From Helicobacter felistomachi (GTDB taxonomy: Bacteria; Campylobacterota; Campylobacteria; Campylobacterales; Helicobacteraceae), in contig NZ_AP028022.1 in NCBI RefSeq assembly GCF_030296895.1, positions 1,178,001-1,242,000 of the forward strand: 64,000 nt of DNA, in the 5' to 3' direction. Of this stretch, positions 56,193 to 64,000 are shown in pieces. The translations under genes and the position numbers were made by a program. Under the pieces are notes generated by a model that was given only the letters and a program-made list of their open reading frames with translations, was not told where the DNA came from and searched no databases. Each line of letters starts with the position of its first letter. Position 1 is the stretch's first letter.

Positions 56193-58727
56193 ATGGTTAA
56201 TGAAAACCCCGAAAACAAGCCCACCAACCAGCAATTAGAGCCCGCAGAGCCTACAGAAGAGGGGCAAAATGAAAAGCCCAGCCTAAGAGAGAGAGTGCTA
56301 GCTTTTGGCAACAAAGCAAAGAGCTTTCTTGGCAAAAATAATCCCCTATCTAGCCGTGTAAACCTTAAAGAGCTTTTGAGAAATTTACGCAGCCGCCCTA
56401 GACTCTATTTTTCTGTGTTGGGCGGGACGGGGATTGTGGTCTTGATCACCATAGGGGGGGTCATCACTAGTTTCATTGCACACGAGGAACACCTAGAAGA
56501 GAAAATGAGCCAGAGCAGCAAACAACAACTCGACAAGCTTGTCCAAACCGAGAAAAGCGAAGGCTCTATTTTTAACAACTTGCCCACTCTAACAGACAGC
56601 AACAGCCACATCCCCTTGAGCAATGAGGAGGAAGTCAACGCCTTGATCCAAAAAGCAGACATCCTCTATGCGCAAGGACAAACCGATGAGGCCTTGCAAA
56701 TTTTTGGCGACATCTCCCACACCTCTTCTAGCATCGCTAACCACAATCTCGGTGTGATTAAACTGCGTAAACACGACTATATCGGGGCACTCAAGGCCTT
56801 TGACAACGCCCTAGTAGCCAAAAGCGACATGAGCGTGAACGCCATTGATGCGATGGCAGCTGCCTTTTACCTCAATAATTTTGACCTTTACACCCGCTAT
56901 TTAAAAGTGGCTGAAGCAAATATTCAAGAGCTGGAAAAACAACCCATTTACTCTTATGTCTATGCCCTGACCCTCTACTATGGGGGGCATTACTTTGAAA
57001 CCCTAAGTGCCCTCTCTAACCCCAATTCCAATTTGTTTAATGCAGACAGGCAACACTTGGCGGCCAAAATGTACTTGCTCTTTGGGGACGAAAACAACGC
57101 TATCAGGCATTTAAGCGCAGCTGCCACCCCCAAAGACGACAAGGCTTTAGGTTTGCTCTACGCACGCATGGGCGATTACCAACAAGCCATCGACCATCTA
57201 CAGAGTTACAGCGGGCGCTACCCTGAGGATAAAGATACATTAGTGGCTTTAGAGCTCATCGCGCTTAAAATGGGGGACTTTGACGGGGTACACAACATCT
57301 TAAGTGTCCTGTTGCACGGCATCCATAAAAACAAGCACCAAGAGAGGATTTTAGCCGACACCTACCCCATTAAGCCTACACCCAATAAGTATTTCTTTGA
57401 CATCAACACCATCCGCAAGGGGTTTTGGAAGACAAATTTTCGAGACGGAATAGGGATACCCATCGATCGGATGCTCTTTTACTATGCCCCTTATAAATTA
57501 GTGGAGATCAAGGACGCACTAGGCTCGATCCAAGAGGGGGTTTTCTTTGTAGACAGCAGTGAGAGTCAGGATTTGATGGGGGCGATTAATCTTTTAGAAA
57601 GGGGCAAAAAGGGCAGTCTTGCTGACCAATACATGCTTGCTGGGCTCAAGTACTTAAGCCAAGCCCACCTGCGCCTCGCCCTAAAAGAGTTTACACTTTC
57701 TTTGCAAGCCAACCCCAACAGCTCTGTGGCGCACTACAACACGGGGCTCGTCTACGCCCAGCTAGAGAACTTCCACAAAGCCAGTTTCCATTTTAACAAA
57801 GCCTACCGCCTTAATCCCCATAATGTCCTTGCCGGCATTTTTGGGGTCATCGCCACACGCTTAGACTACCGCAACCCCAGTGTCTTGCTCAAACAACTCA
57901 CCTCAAACTTCCAAACCTTGCGCTTTAACAACTCCACTAAACGCGCCTTTTTAAACTCGTTCATCAGTTATTTAAACGGTGCAACCAACGATGATTTGGA
58001 CTGGATACAAAAAGCCAAAACCCCCCTAAGCATTTACTACGCTTTGGGCGTGGCTTACGCCAACCGCGCCCAAAACAAACAAAAATTAGTGGAAAACTTC
58101 GCCGCCCTTAAAAAAATGCATCCCCACAACATGCTCACGGCCGTGTTTTACGAGATAATGCTGAGATACCACGCCGACATCCGCCAAATGCTAGGGGCTT
58201 ATGCTCTACTCACCAACAAAAAGACCAATCTCGAGGAACTGCTCCACGGCCCCCTCTTGGCCCGCAAAATGTATATCTACATGGGCTTCATCACAGGACT
58301 TTTAAACCACGAGGAAGAAGAGATCAACACCCGTCTTAGTGCCTCACAAAACCAAGAGATGAGCACGGACTTGTTGCGCATGCTTGCCTTGATCCACATC
58401 TTCCAAAAGCAATATGAAAAATCTGTGGGGATTTATAACTTCCTCATTGACAAAATAGGGGATCACGAAATGGAGGTTTACGAGTTGGCGAGTGTGGCCT
58501 ACATCGCGATGGGGCGCTTTGATAGCGCCGCTTTGCTCTTAGAGATCGGCAAGACCATGGACCCAGACAATTACGACGTTCGCTATGGTTTAGGGCTGCT
58601 CTACCAACAAGCGGGCAATTTAGAAGCCAGCTTAAATAATTTTGGGGCGATCAAAACCCGCAAATTTCAATCCTCTTACTTTGACTTTAGCCTCAAAGAA
58701 CCCACAAACAGGCAGGATTTGCGATGA
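56193..58727 (+). CDS. Large TPR protein with one membrane span, PflB-like
   Basis: An 844-residue protein. Residues 1-70 are charged and cytoplasmic, 71-96 form one helix (LYFSVLGGTGIVVLITIGGVITSF), and the rest is a long TPR solenoid, presumably periplasmic (for example ADILYAQGQTDEALQIFGDI and NSSVAHYNTGLVYAQLENFHKASFHFNKAYRLNPHN). Size, topology and the position directly behind serS match C. jejuni PflB, a periplasmic scaffold of the flagellar motor that works with PflA, and its H. pylori counterpart. That identity is inferred from layout and memory. flgA two genes on supports a flagellar context. Its stop overlaps the uvrD start. Confidence 0.8.
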   Translation: MVNENPENKPTNQQLEPAEPTEEGQNEKPSLRERVLAFGNKAKSFLGKNNPLSSRVNLKELLRNLRSRPRLYFSVLGGTGIVVLITIGGVITSFIAHEEHLEEKMSQSSKQQLDKLVQTEKSEGSIFNNLPTLTDSNSHIPLSNEEEVNALIQKADILYAQGQTDEALQIFGDISHTSSSIANHNLGVIKLRKHDYIGALKAFDNALVAKSDMSVNAIDAMAAAFYLNNFDLYTRYLKVAEANIQELEKQPIYSYVYALTLYYGGHYFETLSALSNPNSNLFNADRQHLAAKMYLLFGDENNAIRHLSAAATPKDDKALGLLYARMGDYQQAIDHLQSYSGRYPEDKDTLVALELIALKMGDFDGVHNILSVLLHGIHKNKHQERILADTYPIKPTPNKYFFDINTIRKGFWKTNFRDGIGIPIDRMLFYYAPYKLVEIKDALGSIQEGVFFVDSSESQDLMGAINLLERGKKGSLADQYMLAGLKYLSQAHLRLALKEFTLSLQANPNSSVAHYNTGLVYAQLENFHKASFHFNKAYRLNPHNVLAGIFGVIATRLDYRNPSVLLKQLTSNFQTLRFNNSTKRAFLNSFISYLNGATNDDLDWIQKAKTPLSIYYALGVAYANRAQNKQKLVENFAALKKMHPHNMLTAVFYEIMLRYHADIRQMLGAYALLTNKKTNLEELLHGPLLARKMYIYMGFITGLLNHEEEEINTRLSASQNQEMSTDLLRMLALIHIFQKQYEKSVGIYNFLIDKIGDHEMEVYELASVAYIAMGRFDSAALLLEIGKTMDPDNYDVRYGLGLLYQQAGNLEASLNNFGAIKTRKFQSSYFDFSLKEPTNRQDLR

Positions 58728-60796
58728 ACCTTGCAAACCTTCTAATCAGTTTAAACCCCGCCCAACAAGAAGCCGTGCGCCACACCAAAGGGCCTCTTTT
58801 AATTTTAGCCGGAGCGGGCAGCGGCAAGACCAAGACTTTAACCACCCGCCTAGCTTATCTCATCGGTTATGAGGGGGTGCGCCCTGAAAACACGCTCACC
58901 TTAACCTTCACCAATAAAGCCGCCAACGAAATGCGCGCAAGGGCACTGGCTTTGCTAGGCGAACAGCACACTTTTGCCAAGCCCAAATTATGCACTTTTC
59001 ACAGCTTTGGGAGTTTCTTCCTTAGAAAAATACTTAAAAATGAAGAATATGCAGAGTTTTTAAGACGCAATAAGGACTTCATCATCAAAACGCCCAGTGA
59101 GCTCAGAAAAGAGCTAAAAGAAAGCTTGCTCCCCTACAAACAACATTACGAGAAACCATGGGAAAACGATAGGCACTTCCTTAACTTTTTGTTTAGAGGT
59201 TTTTCTTTAATTAAGAACGAGCGCATCATTTGGGACAATGATTGCAATTCTGTCTTTAAAAAAGCTTATGGGCTGTATGTGGAGCACTTGGAAAAGGGGA
59301 ATTGTGTGGATTATGACGACCTCATCGCCTTCCCTTGCAAGCTCTTCAAAAAATACCCAGAGCTAGCCAAACAAATCAGCCAATTTTACCAATACATCTT
59401 GGTGGATGAATACCAAGACACCAACCCCTTGCAGTTTAAATTGCTCAAACAACTTTGCAGCACTCACGACAATCTCTGTGTGGTGGGCGATGACGACCAA
59501 AGCATTTACGGCTTTAGGGGGGCAGACATCAACAATATTTTAGAGTTTGACCGCCGTTTTAAGGGCGTTAAAATCATTAAGCTAGAACAAAATTACCGCT
59601 CCACCCCCAAAATCGTTGGTTCTGCAAACCAACTCATCACGCACAACCAACACCGCCATAAAAAAACCCTCTTTAGCCAAAAAAACCAGGGCACAGACGA
59701 AAGCATCAAATACGAACACTTCAAAGAAACCAAAGAAGAAGATAAATTCATTTGCGACAAAATCAATGAGTGTAGGGCTAAAAACATCCCTTATGAAGAA
59801 ATCGCCATCCTTTACCGCCTCAAGAAACTTGGCAAAGAGTTAGGAAAGACCTTGCGCCAAGCCAAAATCCCCTACACCCTTGTGGGGGAGAAGGATTTTT
59901 TTGAGCAGAAAGAGATCAAGGACCGCTTGGCGTATTTGCGCGCTTTGGCAAACCGCGATGATGATGAGGCGTTGGTGCGTTTGCTAGACAAATTAAAGGG
60001 GTTTGGCAAGGAGAGCCTTAAAAAAATCCAAGACATCGCCACTAACAAGCGTTGCAGCATCGCCAAAGCCTACCAGGAAGGCTTCTTTCAAGACTTTTCC
60101 AAAGCCCACACACACCTACAAGGGTTTTTCACCATTTTAGACAACTTGTCCTCTAGATTAATGCAACTTAACAGCCCAAAGCAAGCCCTAGAATTGCTCG
60201 CCGACTACGCTCAAATCGACAAAGAATCAACCGCCGATGACACCGATGATGAGGTCTTGGAGCGCATCCGCACTTTAGCAACAATGTTCCAAGACTTTGT
60301 CTATGAATCGTTGGAATTGAAGGGCTCTGTGTCCTTACAAGATTTCTTCGACCAAATCGCCCTAGAAACAGATGTCCCCACCACCGACTCCAAACACTCT
60401 AAGGGGGTGCAGTGCATGACCGTGCACGCCTCTAAAGGATTGGAGTTTAGGGTGGTGTTTATTGTGGGGCTTGAAGAGGGCTCTTTTCCCCTCACGATGG
60501 AGGATATCGACATTGAAGAAGAGCGGCGCTTGGCTTATGTCGCCATCACAAGGGCTAAAGAAGAGGTCTACCTTTGCAGCGTGCAAGAAAAGTTTTACTG
60601 GCAAGATTCAACCCCCTCTCGTTTCATCAAAGAAGCTAGGGGGCTTGCCCAAGCCTTGTGTGTGGGTGATTGCGTGCACCACGAACAACACGGCTTTGGC
60701 ATGATTAGACACATCGAAAAAGAGCGTTTGGGAGTGTCTTTCCACCATGGGCTTGTGTGGTTGCTGCCAAACTCTGTTAAAAAGATGGGCTCTTGA
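58724..60796 (+). CDS. uvrD: ATP-dependent DNA helicase UvrD/Rep/PcrA
   Basis: Superfamily 1A 3'-5' helicase for repair and replication restart. The 690-residue protein has a Q-motif LNPAQQEAVRHTKGPLLILAGAGSGKTKTL with Walker A, motif II VDEYQDTNPLQ, motif III VVGDDDQSIYGFRGAD, motif IV LEQNYRST, motif V MTVHASKGLEFRVVF, and motif VI RRLAYVAITRAKEEVYL. The last 60 residues hold the short C-terminal domain (VHHEQHGFGMI). Start ATG 58724 overlaps the TPR gene stop by four bases. Confidence 0.96.
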   Translation: MNLANLLISLNPAQQEAVRHTKGPLLILAGAGSGKTKTLTTRLAYLIGYEGVRPENTLTLTFTNKAANEMRARALALLGEQHTFAKPKLCTFHSFGSFFLRKILKNEEYAEFLRRNKDFIIKTPSELRKELKESLLPYKQHYEKPWENDRHFLNFLFRGFSLIKNERIIWDNDCNSVFKKAYGLYVEHLEKGNCVDYDDLIAFPCKLFKKYPELAKQISQFYQYILVDEYQDTNPLQFKLLKQLCSTHDNLCVVGDDDQSIYGFRGADINNILEFDRRFKGVKIIKLEQNYRSTPKIVGSANQLITHNQHRHKKTLFSQKNQGTDESIKYEHFKETKEEDKFICDKINECRAKNIPYEEIAILYRLKKLGKELGKTLRQAKIPYTLVGEKDFFEQKEIKDRLAYLRALANRDDDEALVRLLDKLKGFGKESLKKIQDIATNKRCSIAKAYQEGFFQDFSKAHTHLQGFFTILDNLSSRLMQLNSPKQALELLADYAQIDKESTADDTDDEVLERIRTLATMFQDFVYESLELKGSVSLQDFFDQIALETDVPTTDSKHSKGVQCMTVHASKGLEFRVVFIVGLEEGSFPLTMEDIDIEEERRLAYVAITRAKEEVYLCSVQEKFYWQDSTPSRFIKEARGLAQALCVGDCVHHEQHGFGMIRHIEKERLGVSFHHGLVWLLPNSVKKMGS

Positions 60797-61467
60797 GATT
60801 TTTACTCTTCATCCTTCTTGCTTTGCCCTTAATCGCTCAAGGGCTTTTAAAGCAGGCGATCACACAGGCTTACACAGAATTTTACGCCAAATGCCCCCTA
60901 AAAGTGCAAGCTGTGCAAGTAAGCCTTGCTAGCGGCAGCCCCACCACTTTGGAGCAAATCTTAAAACACGCCAAAGCCCCGCAGGATTTAAACCTACAGT
61001 GGCGCCCCCAGCAGTTTTTAAACCCAGATGGCTTGCTAAACTTAAGCCTACAAAATCAAAGCGTGTGGGTGCGTTATAAAATCAAAGCCACGATCCAAGT
61101 CTATAAAAGCAAGAGCATGCTAAGAAAGGACCAAAATCTAGATGCCAGTAACACCTACCAAGTAACCATCCCCTTTACCCGCTTTTTTGCCATGCCCATC
61201 GATTCGTCGTACATCAACCATGCCAGTGTGAGGAGCTTTCTAGCCGCCAACACGCTTTTAAGCATCGACAAGGTCGGGGCGCAGATTTTGGTTTATAAAC
61301 ACGAAATTTTTCACGCCACGCTCAAAGAGGGGCCCATCTCTTTAGAAACTTCCTTGCAAGCCCTAGAAAATGGGGTGTTGAATCAAGTGATCCAAGCCCT
61401 AAATGTAGAGAGTAAAAAGGTCGTGCAGGTGAAAATCACGGGGTTTTTAAAGGGGGAGGTGCTGTGA
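60793..61467 (+). CDS. flgA: Flagellar basal body P-ring formation protein FlgA
   Basis: Periplasmic chaperone for P-ring assembly. A TTG at 60793 overlaps the uvrD stop and gives a signal peptide MRFLLFILLALPLIAQG. The C-terminal half has the SAF/FlgA pattern: VWVRYKIKATIQVYKSKSMLRKDQNLDASNT, and a final strand [15 protein letters not shown]. The N-terminal half is divergent and longer than usual; 224 residues total. The H. pylori gene at this place is also regarded as FlgA. The stop overlaps the ubiX GTG by four bases. Confidence 0.8.
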   Translation: MRFLLFILLALPLIAQGLLKQAITQAYTEFYAKCPLKVQAVQVSLASGSPTTLEQILKHAKAPQDLNLQWRPQQFLNPDGLLNLSLQNQSVWVRYKIKATIQVYKSKSMLRKDQNLDASNTYQVTIPFTRFFAMPIDSSYINHASVRSFLAANTLLSIDKVGAQILVYKHEIFHATLKEGPISLETSLQALENGVLNQVIQALNVESKKVVQVKITGFLKGEVL

Positions 61468-62024
61468 AGTTGGTTTTAGGCGTGAGTGGGGCGAGTGGGG
61501 TTAATTTGGCGTGGCGTTTTATGGAGTGCTTGCCGCTTGGAGTGGAGCTATTCATCGTGCTCAGCACCCATGCCAAAAAGGTCGCCCTAGCCGAAATGGG
61601 GTTAAACTTTAGCGAGAAACTCAAAGAGTTGAAACGCCCCTACACCCTTTACAAGCCCCACGAAATAGACGCGCCCATCTCTTCAGGCAGTTTCAACATA
61701 GATGCCATGGCAGTGATTCCCGCCAGCCTCAACACCTTTAGCAAGATCGCCCATGGCATTTGCGATGATTTACTCACCCGCTGTGCTTCTGTCGCCTTGA
61801 AAGAGCAAAAGAAACTTTTGATCGCCCCTAGGGAGTTGCCCCTACATTCTATCGCCCTTGAAAACCTTTTAAAACTCGCCCAAGCCGGGGCGATCATCGC
61901 CCCCCCCTTACTCACCTATTACACCAAACCCAAGGATTTAGAGAGCATGGAGCTGTTTTTGGTGGGCAAGTGGTTTGACTCGCTGGGGATCGCACACGAC
62001 TTGTACCCAAGATGGGGGGTTTAA
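61464..62024 (+). CDS. ubiX: Flavin prenyltransferase UbiX
   Basis: Prenylates FMN for the UbiD-type decarboxylases; with the futalosine pathway this probably serves a menaquinone-precursor decarboxylase. The 186-residue protein begins [21 protein letters not shown], then [72 protein letters not shown], the full UbiX signature. Start GTG at 61464 overlaps flgA. The stop TAATG shares a base with coaD. Confidence 0.95.
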   Translation: MKLVLGVSGASGVNLAWRFMECLPLGVELFIVLSTHAKKVALAEMGLNFSEKLKELKRPYTLYKPHEIDAPISSGSFNIDAMAVIPASLNTFSKIAHGICDDLLTRCASVALKEQKKLLIAPRELPLHSIALENLLKLAQAGAIIAPPLLTYYTKPKDLESMELFLVGKWFDSLGIAHDLYPRWGV

Positions 62025-62512
62025 TGCACCCGGCCATTTATCCCGGGACTTTTGATCCCATCACGAACGGGCATTTAGACATCATCAAAAAAGGGGCGGA
62101 CTTGTTTAACCCCCTCATTGTAGCGGTGGCAAAGTCCAGTATGAAAAACCCCATGTTTAGCCTAAATGAACGCCTAGAAATGCTGCAACTGGCTACGAAG
62201 TCTTTGGACAATGTCCAATGCCTCGCTTTTGAGGGGCTGTTGTGCGATTTAGCCAAGTCCCATCATTGCAAGTGGATCATCAGGGGACTTAGGGCCGTGA
62301 GTGATTTTGAATTTGAGTTTCAGATGGGCTATGCCAATAAATCCCTAAACCCCACTCTAGAAACCTTGTTTTTCATGCCCACTTTGCAAAACGCCTTCAT
62401 CAGCGCGTCCGTGGTGCGTTCCATTTTAAGCCACAAGGGGCAAATCGCCCATTTAGTCCCCCCCTTGTGTTCGAATTCATCAACCAAAGGTTTTAGATGT
62501 TGGTCGCTTTAG
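62024..62512 (+). pseudogene. coaD: Phosphopantetheine adenylyltransferase CoaD, frame broken near the 3' end
   Basis: Essential penultimate step of coenzyme A synthesis. The ATG at 62024 gives [21 protein letters not shown] with the TxGH motif (TNGH); an in-frame ATG four codons earlier is less likely. [22 protein letters not shown] and ISASVVRS (the ISSTxxR site) follow. At C7 (62458-62464) the reading drifts into an unrelated tail ending at 62512. C8 would give [12 protein letters not shown] and a stop at 62494-62496, directly before the tmk ATG. All active-site parts lie before the break, so the gene is surely functional in the cell and the break may be an error. Confidence 0.9.
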
Positions 62513-63072
62513 AGGGAGTAGACACGAGCGGCAAAAGCACGCAAATCGCTTTACTCAAAGATGCCTACCCTCATGCCCTTTTCACCAAAGAGCCGGGGGG
62601 GACAAGTTTGGGGCACGCCCTGCGCCAAAAGGTCTTGCACGAGCATTTAAGCCCATCCGCGCAGTTTTTATTGTTTTTAGCCGACAGGGCTTTGCACTTA
62701 GAAGAAGTGCTAAAACCAAATGCCAATAAACTCATCTTCAGCGACCGCTCCCTCATTTCAGGGCTTGCCTACGCCCCCTACTCTTTAGAGTGCGCTTTGG
62801 AATTACACAGGGCACACGGCTTGTTAGAGGTCTTGCCCGATTGCGTCTTTGTGCTGACTCTTGAGTCTCACGCCTTAAAAGAGCGCCTACACGCCAAAAC
62901 CCACGATTCTATCGAATCGCAAGGGCTAGAGTTTTTAGAGCGCACCCAAGAGCGCCTTTTACAAGCCTGTGCGCTTTTAGGCGTTCGCACCCACACCCTA
63001 GACGCAAGCCAAAGCCCGCAAAGTTTAAATGCAAGTATTTTAGAAAAACTCAAGACAACGCCCGATCTTTGA
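62497..63072 (+). CDS. tmk: Thymidylate kinase
   Basis: Phosphorylates dTMP to dTDP. The 191-residue protein has the P-loop [10 protein letters not shown] at residues 6-15, the DR motif in [17 protein letters not shown], and a short LID segment ([18 protein letters not shown]). Starts one base after the corrected coaD stop. The 3' end overlaps the convergent pump gene by 23 bases. The order coaD-tmk is as in H. pylori. Confidence 0.95.
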   Translation: MLVALEGVDTSGKSTQIALLKDAYPHALFTKEPGGTSLGHALRQKVLHEHLSPSAQFLLFLADRALHLEEVLKPNANKLIFSDRSLISGLAYAPYSLECALELHRAHGLLEVLPDCVFVLTLESHALKERLHAKTHDSIESQGLEFLERTQERLLQACALLGVRTHTLDASQSPQSLNASILEKLKTTPDL

Positions 63073-64000
63073 TCACAAAGTACGCCGTGGGGATGATAAA
63101 GAGGGTTAAGACCACACTGGTGATCATCCCCCCTAGCATAGGCGCGGCGATGGAGTGCATGATCTCTGAGCCCACCCCATGCGAGTACATGATGGGCACT
63201 AAGGACACCAAAATGCTAAAGAAAGTCATTAACTTGGGGCGCACCCTTTGCACTGCTCCGTGCATGATCGCCTCTTTAAGTTTGGTGCTTGTGTGTTGCT
63301 CTTGTTTTAAGAAGTTTTGATAAGCGTCCTCTAGGTAGATGATCATCACAATCGCCGTTTCGCTCGCCACGCCCAGCAAGGCTAAAAAGCCCACTAAGGC
63401 GGCGATGCTCAAATTCAAGCCCCAAAGTTTCATGAAAATCAGCCCGCCCAAGAAGGCAAAGGGCAGGCTAAAGAAGCACAAGAGCGAATTTGTGGGGCTT
63501 TTGAGCGCAAAGACAATTAGCAAAAAGATAATGAAAATACTCATCGGCACGACATATTTTAGGGTCGCAAAGGCTTCATCTAAATACTGGCTTTCGCCTG
63601 AGAACTCATAATAATACCCACTAGGCAGGCGCATACTCTCTAGGGCTTTAATAGCTGCCTCGCGATAACTCTCTGAGCTCACCCCATTTTTAGGCACTAT
63701 GTAAATGAAATGCACATTCAAGCCCTTTTCGCTTTTAAGCACGGCGGGGGCGTTTTCATAATAGACATTAGCAAACTCCCTTAAGGGCACATAGCTAGAG
63801 GGGGTTTTAATGTAAAGATTTTGCAAAGACTCTATATTGTTGCGCTGTGTGTCTTTTAAGCGCACAGAGATGGGGTAACTCTCCACACCATCAATTAAGG
63901 TTGTGATGCTCGCCCCGCCCATGCCAAAGCTCACCATGTCCAACACTGCTTGTTTGGTGAGGTTGTATTGTGCTAGTTTCTCAGGGCGCAAATCCACATT
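63050..64000 (-). CDS. RND heavy-metal efflux pump, CzcA/CusA family (5' end outside window)
   Basis: C-terminal third of an inner-membrane RND pump; the reading frame is open to the window edge (NVDLRPEKLAQYNLT at the edge is internal sequence). Visible are the last periplasmic part (SFGMGGASITTLIDGVESYPISVRLKD, typical of CzcA), then six helices with VVPMSIFIIFLLIVFALKS, GLNLSIAALVGFLALLGVASETAIVMIIYLEDA and the end [25 protein letters not shown]. The GVASETAIV stretch is usual for metal pumps. H. pylori has several such systems (czn, crd); which one this is cannot be told. Confidence 0.9.
   Translation of the reverse strand, partial: NVDLRPEKLAQYNLTKQAVLDMVSFGMGGASITTLIDGVESYPISVRLKDTQRNNIESLQNLYIKTPSSYVPLREFANVYYENAPAVLKSEKGLNVHFIYIVPKNGVSSESYREAAIKALESMRLPSGYYYEFSGESQYLDEAFATLKYVVPMSIFIIFLLIVFALKSPTNSLLCFFSLPFAFLGGLIFMKLWGLNLSIAALVGFLALLGVASETAIVMIIYLEDAYQNFLKQEQHTSTKLKEAIMHGAVQRVRPKLMTFFSILVSLVPIMYSHGVGSEIMHSIAAPMLGGMITSVVLTLFIIPTAYFVIKDRALS

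Overview
This window is a chromosomal segment of a gastric Helicobacter that is not H. pylori. The 16S rRNA gene (about 4614-6113) is Helicobacter-like from end to end and stands alone, with no 23S, 5S or tRNA beside it, as is usual in this genus. Many gene strings follow orders I recall from H. pylori: ppi-csrA-ispE-smpB-exbB-exbD-rpmH-rnpA-yidD-yidC-jag-mnmE; uppS-dld-rhodanese-hemD-crcB; EI24-cbf2-fba-efp; pit-corC-tolC-hlyD-ABC-2; yigZ-hemJ-ubiE-nitrilase-serS-TPR-uvrD-flgA-ubiX-coaD-tmk. Base composition looks richer in G+C than H. pylori, and G/C homopolymers are common. I do not name a species.

Layout. 1-2656: 3' part of flhB, a broken alpha/beta hydrolase, mqnD. 2657-4613: remains of a mobile-element or phage-type nuclease-domain protein, a perfect inverted repeat and the 16S leader with a good promoter. 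4614-6113: 16S rRNA. 6119-9315: an accessory island (TPR membrane protein, broken HARE-HTH/COG2958 gene, broken Sel1 lipoprotein with an A14 tract) bounded by two copies of a 16S-trailer hairpin repeat. 9544-13604: a broken outer-membrane protein with a metzincin-like zinc motif, a Sel1 lipoprotein and a His-rich degenerate trypsin-fold protein. 13676-21156: the conserved ppi-mnmE block. 21157-25201: an intact paralogue of the zinc-motif outer-membrane protein, modC, an aldolase-like gene and ahpC/tsaA. 25333-35983: wzk flippase, HAD phosphatase, uppS, D-lactate dehydrogenase-like protein, hemD, crcB, cbf2, fba, efp. 36050-44318: Lpp20-like lipoprotein, an ABC-2/HlyD/TolC export cluster, corC and a phosphate permease. 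44549-52381: a decayed small gene, a chemoreceptor, an MscS channel, murD, mraY. 51718-63072: META lipoprotein, then a long + strand operon to tmk. 63050-64000: 3' part of a heavy-metal RND pump.

How the genes fit together. Envelope and lipid-carrier functions recur (uppS, mraY, murD, wzk, yidC, lipoproteins, outer-membrane proteins). Flagella and taxis are represented by flhB, flgA, a pflB-like TPR protein and a chemoreceptor. Respiration and tetrapyrrole/quinone synthesis by mqnD, ubiE/menG, ubiX, hemD, hemJ and the dld-like enzyme.

Two matters stand out. First, two paralogous outer-membrane barrel proteins carry a complete HEXXHXXGXXH motif, so they may be surface metalloproteases. Second, at least nine reading frames are broken by single-base length errors, nearly all one G or C short in a homopolymer, including in housekeeping genes (coaD, mnmE, jag, pit, corC). 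This pattern suggests homopolymer miscalls in the assembly, although slipped-strand phase variation is possible for the longest tracts (C9 in mnmE, A14 in the Sel1 lipoprotein).
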